Assembly: GCA_003116995.1 (NCBI GenBank)
Contig: BDSL01000032.1
Coordinates: forward strand, 248,001 to 312,000
From: Yamagishiella unicocca
Taxonomy: Eukaryota > Chlorophyta > Chlorophyceae > Chlamydomonadales > Volvocaceae
Direction of reading: 5' to 3'
DNA length: 64,000 nt
Shown here: positions 59,605 to 64,000 of the stretch, one piece after another
How the letters are laid out: each line of letters begins with the position of its first letter
How positions within the stretch are numbered: the stretch's first letter is position 1
Made by a program: the position numbers and the translations under genes
The notes under the pieces: model-generated
Databases searched by the model: none
Told to the model about the DNA's origin: nothing
The model's input: only the letters and a program-made list of their open reading frames with translations

Positions 59605-60815
59605 ATGGCGAGCGCCATATCCATCGTGGAAGCCGGATGCGCAGTCAGTGTGGACGGTCTCTTTCAACCAGCCCACCGATCAGCCGGGTAGGACTGTTGT
59701 TTGCGCCACACTCACACCCACCTACTGCGCACTACCCCCAGCAAAGTCACCCCAAGCCATAATAGTACGATAATAGGTGATTCTACGGCTTGTGCCTGCG
59801 AGTCCCCATACTGCCGGGGACGGCAACAACCCCAGACCTCACTCGTACTACAACCTGCCGCGGACGCGGTAGGTGCACACCTTGGATCAACCATAAAACT
59901 CCAAACCATCAAACCAACTTCATCCCGCTTATAGTTATTCTTTTGTAAGGACTGGCCATGTTCCATACTTACGGATAAATGTCGAGAATTACCCTTATGA
60001 AAAATCTACATGCGTGTAGCACAGACGCGCGAACCGAATCAGTTGCCTCACCTCGCAAACCGCCCTCGAACGCCCTCGCAAAACCCTAGTCGCGAGCCAC
60101 CACCATCACCACCACGACATCCTCAGCAGCCGGAATGCTGCGGCGGCCCTCCCAAGCGCCTCTGCCGCCGGGGGCCGCGACCTCCCCCGTGGGCTCCTTT
60201 CTTGCGCTCTTTATTGTAGGCATGCGGGCACGGAACTAAAATAAAACGGGAGGAAAAGGAACCATAACAAATGCGACTGCGACAAACAGGCCAATAACGA
60301 AGCACAGCGCGCGCCCATCTTGGTAGTCTTCTGAAAAACTCAGCAACATGAAGCGCCTGTAATCAGGACGGCTCCACTGCTAGCAACCACGATGATGCGC
60401 ACAACCCATCAGGGCCATCACCTAGGGGCACCGTATCAGGCCTTCACCATTCGCCAAACCGGCCGACAAAACGCCGTTATGCACCAGCGACTGTCCGCAA
60501 AACTGTCCGCAAAATAACCATCCAAACAGACCTCCTCACAAACAACCATAGAACACCCGTAACGCCAGTCCCGCCGCCGTGCTGCCTTGCATAAGGCCCC
60601 GGCACACACGCGGTGCACCGCAATCCACTCTTCAGCGTGACACTTCCTGATCACGCATCTCACGCAACCTATGCAGCCTCGCAAATCTTCAGGTGACCGC
60701 TATCTAGCGGGCGAACACACAAAATGGAAATATAGGTTCTCAAATGCCCAACACGAAATATAGTATCTCTCACGCCCTCGACCTGACTTTTCATTTACGA
60801 AGCGCACCCGCGTCC

Positions 60816-63800
60816 TTACACCGCGTTGAGGAACGCGGTCACGGCCGTCACCAGCTCCGCCGCGCGAGGGCGGCGCGCAGGCGACGTGCGCCAACACAAG
60901 TTGGCCAGCTGCCTGCAAGCGATCAAGCATACACACACACACACACACACACAGGAGGCCCGGGCGTCAGGGTTGTGGGCACGTGTTATGCCCTGCCCGC
61001 CTGTCGCTGCTGGCCGCCGCCTTTCGCCGTTGCCATCGATTACATTGGCCAAGCTGGCCATTGCAAGACGGCTCCAAGTGGGGTGCCCCACGCGGGCCGC
61101 CCCGATTACGGCATATGACCATCACAGTCATGTCAGGATTTTAAAACGAGGGCCAGATGACGACCGCAGGCGCCGCAGTACCAGTAGCAGGTGGCACATC
61201 GCCCCTGCAAACTCCCAACGCCGAAGCGGCAGCCCCAACATCGCCACCAGAAGCGCGCGGGTCTCCAACCCCCCAGTGTCCATCCACAAGGCCCCGGTTT
61301 CACCCTCGTCGGTGCTGCGGAACTCACTGGTACGATTGTGGCACGTCAGCGGCGAAAACTGGGCGGCCGCCTCTGTACACGACACGCGGGATTTTGTCGG
61401 GGTGAACCGTTGGAAACGGCCGCACGCCTCCCGCCAGGAGCTCCCACATCACTCTACACCAGCGAGTGAAAATGAGGCGTACAACGCGAGGGATTAAGAC
61501 AATGGCCTTACGGGTTTTCGAACCCAGGTTATGCCCAGGTCCTGCCAGGGATCGTCACCATCTGAGGGTGCTTGGCACAATTCAATTAAATTATTAAATC
61601 CATCCCCGCACAGCCAGCAAGCGGATTCACTCGGTGTAGGAACACACGAGCTTTAGGGTTTTCACCAAAATATGGAACTTCGAAATGTGGCAGGAACAGC
61701 AGAGGCCGCAGGCAGAAGACCGTGATGCTGGAAACCGACGACCGTCGATGGTACATCAGCTTGGCACCCGCTGGGCGGTAAGGAAGCCATCACCCGACAA
61801 CCCTCCCAACGTACATGCCAAAGCTGAATATGTCCGCCGACGCATCGATCTTGGACTCTGCAGCAGACCGGCGGGAGCGCGTTATAAGGATGCGTCGGTG
61901 GCCGAGGCAAGGCTCCGCGAAAACAAGGTGCCGACAGTAGATACCGGTAGGCGACCGATTTCAAACGAATGCGTTCACAGAATTGGTAACAAACAACCGA
62001 ACCATCACGCGCGTGGACACCGCACGTCCCACCCGAACCCCACCCCTGCACGAATCCTGCCTTGATCCTGGCGTCATGCACCGGCGATGAAACCCTCCCG
62101 CATGGCGCACAAATGAGGTGGAGGCATGTACGGCAGCGAATGTCGGGCGCAGTGCACAGCGCAGGACGTCCACGCAGCACCCAGCATCCCCAAGCAAGTC
62201 GCGGGGACTCACTTCCTGGCATGCACTCGGGCGCCATGTGGGTCACCCTGCGGGTCACACGTGCGCATGCGGGATGGGCACTGGGGTGGGAGGGCGAAGG
62301 GGCGGGCAGGGCCAGCTGCGCGACCTAGCAACGGAGGCGGCAGCAGCTTTGCACCAGACCGCACGCGCAGCGTCAACTGGGAGGGCTGGGCGGAGCCAGG
62401 CCGAGCAGGGGCAGGCTTACGCCACCAGGAAGTCATTGGGTCCCCCTGCTCCGTCAAACATGACGCCACCACAACGACCATACCAACGCACCGCTCCATA
62501 ACATCACACGACAGCAGCCCACTTGCTGGGGCCCCCCGCACCCGCTGCATATCGATCACAGCAACACACTCACGTTCCGCAGGCCTGGTCCACATCGGCG
62601 TAGCGCGTGCCGTCCTCGGCCGTCTGGGTTGCGCATTGCGAGGGCAGGCAGGGCGACAGGGGGCTCAATGGGCGCAGAAGGGACAGGCACGATCGGAAAG
62701 GCCAGGGAGCAGATGGCCACACGCCCGTGTCCGCAGCACCACGGAAGGCGCCGCCTTGCCCCACTGCCCGCCCAGCGTGGCTCGGCCCCCAAGTAACACG
62801 GCACGGGTGCCCGATAAACCGGCCGAGCGGGAGTGTACATAACGCAGGGCCCACGCACTCACCTCGGAGAGGTGCAGCACGAAACCGAAGTCCGCCAGCT
62901 TGACGGTGAAGCCGCGGTAGTCGCGGGGGCTGGACTTGAGCAGCAGGTTGGCGGGCTTGAGGTCTGTGAGGATTGCAAAGGCGAGCGGAAGGGAAAACGT
63001 GCATCACAGGGATCAAGCATGTCTGTCCCGTCGGCTGCAAGAGACCGGCTCGAGCAAATCACTACCGCACAGCAACCACTTGAGACGCGGTAAGGACGAG
63101 AGCCGACATGGCTACAGGCCGTCAGCGGGCGTACAGCGCTCACCCCTGTGCACCAGGTTCATGGAGTGCAGGTGGCGCAGCGCCAAGGCCACGTCCAGCA
63201 GCGTCATGTAGACGCTCTGGGCAGATAGGAGCGGTGAGGAGGCAGGGTTAATAAATAACAAATTCCTAACGTTTTATCAGGGCGGATTTCATCAGGGTGG
63301 GTAAGGGAGGCGGCAGGGCTTGTAGCTGGGTGGGGAAAATATCCGGCCACACCATGACCCATAGGGCTTCCAAACCATCCCAGGACACGCAATTGTGGTG
63401 CGCGCGCGCAACAAGAGAGCCGGAAAATAACCATGGCAAGCTGTACTGAGGCTGAGGCACGCGCAAGACGACGCACAGTTGTTCCAAGGCAAGCCCCAAT
63501 GTTCGCCTTCCGCCATTGGTCGCCTCGTCAGCGGCGGCTGACAGGAGCCAGTCAAATGCCCCGATACATCATACGTACGGCACGTACCCTCATGTCGTAC
63601 ATGGGCGAAACACCGCCGGGGCTGGCATAGCCCACGGCCGAGCGAGACACCCGCGGGAAGGTCCGAGCCATGAGCGCGTTGCCCAGCGAGCCGGCGTCGC
63701 AGTACTCGGCCAGGATGCAAGTCACGCGCGCCTCGTCGTCACCTGCGTTGCGGGTGTGTGCAAAACACGGACGGCAAGCTTAGGACTCCTCACAAAATTT

Positions 63801-64000
63801 AATACCCTGCAAGGACCCTGCAAGGACCCTGCAAGGACCCTGTAAGGACCCTGCAAGGAGTGTTTATCATGCGACCATGAGGCATTCAGTCACCGGTAAC
63901 CTGCGCGGGAATCTCGCCCCGGCCAAACGGGTCCCAGCCATTTGGCTGGGGCGCGATGCCCGCGCAGGTTACCTTGCTGCCGCCGCCGCTTGGTTCCCAT
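60816..64000 (-). CDS. Protein kinase, C-terminal part (5' end beyond window)
   Basis: Eight exons traced on the minus strand: 63742-63588, 63216-63144, 62963-62863, 62623-62574, 62247-62213, 61857-61815, 61453-61328, 60912-60816 (TAA); about 225 residues. A further upstream exon may end at 63973. Kinase motifs in order: hinge-side CILAEYCDAGSLGNAL, LHSMNLVHRDLKPANLLL catalytic loop with Asp in HRD and Lys/Asn in KPAN, LADFGF (Mg-binding Asp), activation segment CGTVTHMAPECM, ADIFSFGIVMWELLAGG and the closing Arg of LCWRTSPARRPRAAEL. HRDLKPAN and GTVTHMAPE are typical of the green-algal tyrosine-kinase-like Ser/Thr kinases. An insert (ARTFPRVSRSAVGYASPGG) lies between hinge and helix E. Substrate, regulator and N-terminal domains are not visible. 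The gene converges with the DNAJC3-like gene. Confidence 0.9.
60930..60953. repeat. (CA)n microsatellite
   Basis: About twelve CA dinucleotides in the last intron of the kinase gene. Confidence 0.97.
63804..63858. repeat. 11-bp tandem repeat, five units
   Basis: ACCCTGCAAGG five times with one C-to-T change in the fourth unit, in a kinase intron. Confidence 0.97.
63895..63973. repeat. Foldback element with 33-bp arms
   Basis: Left arm 63895-63927 starts GGTAACCTGCGCGGG; right arm 63941-63973 is its complement with three mismatches; the loop is 13 nt. On the minus strand the outer edge of the right arm (GGTAACC) coincides with a possible splice donor of an upstream kinase exon. Confidence 0.93.

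Larger units (their letters stand above)
58613..60815. other. Convergent 3' regions of DNAJC3-like gene (+) and kinase (-)
   Basis: 2.2 kb without a supported exon. It contains two tandem repeats (58702-58771 and 59469-59604), a 17-bp duplication of GAAAGGTGTTAGGAGGA at about 59266-59300, and a TGTAA at 59396-59400. The ORFs over 59306-59773 arise from the tandem repeat. Confidence 0.6.

Overview
This window is nuclear DNA from a chlorophycean green alga, most likely of the Chlamydomonas/Volvox group. The evidence is GC-rich sequence, dense short GT-AG introns (up to 21 exons per gene), Gln/Ala/Gly/Pro homopolymer tracts from CAG/GCN repeats, a SPPPP-type hydroxyproline-like linker, an OPR-type organelle RNA-binding protein, an ALDH22-type dehydrogenase and TGTAA-like poly(A) signals. 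No plasmid, phage or prokaryotic operon structure is seen. Eleven protein genes (two cut by the window edges) and one tRNA were rebuilt exon by exon. Every internal splice phase closes, and conserved motifs confirm nearly all of them.

Layout, left to right. 1-4786 (+): C-terminal part of a TIR-domain protein with a coiled coil and low-complexity tail. 6767-8995 (+): intronless OPR-like protein. 10437-11039 (-): mitochondrial chaperone TIM9, head-to-head with 11284-16872 (+), an ALDH22-type aldehyde dehydrogenase. 18312-18383 (+): tRNA-Glu(CTC). 20359-23605 (+): secreted GH16 glucanase-like enzyme. 25883-28309 (-): secreted ferritin-like desiccation-related protein. 30283-35630 (-): organellar DEAD-box helicase close to plant RH39, head-to-head with 36071-38628 (+), an ER protein disulfide isomerase with a C-terminal helical D domain. 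39429-41751 (-): PARP-type zinc-finger nuclear protein. 43069-53649 (-): GLG1-like Golgi membrane protein, head-to-head with 54037-58612 (+), a P58IPK/DNAJC3-like ER co-chaperone. 60816-64000 (-): C-terminal half of a protein kinase.

Working together: PDI, the GLG1-like protein and the DNAJC3-like protein all serve the secretory pathway and lie within 22 kb. TIM9, the OPR protein and the helicase serve organelles. Three divergent pairs share intergenic regions of 244, 440 and 387 bp, which may be bidirectional promoters.

The most unusual signals are the TIR domain with a retained catalytic-type glutamate, a 17-bp minisatellite that copies a splice donor in the ALDH22 gene, at least three dispersed short repeat families sitting mostly in introns, a 33-bp-arm foldback at the right edge next to a possible splice donor, and an algal GLG1 whose first cysteine-rich repeat is split by about 245 Ala-rich residues. 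I found no wholly unknown multi-gene system.
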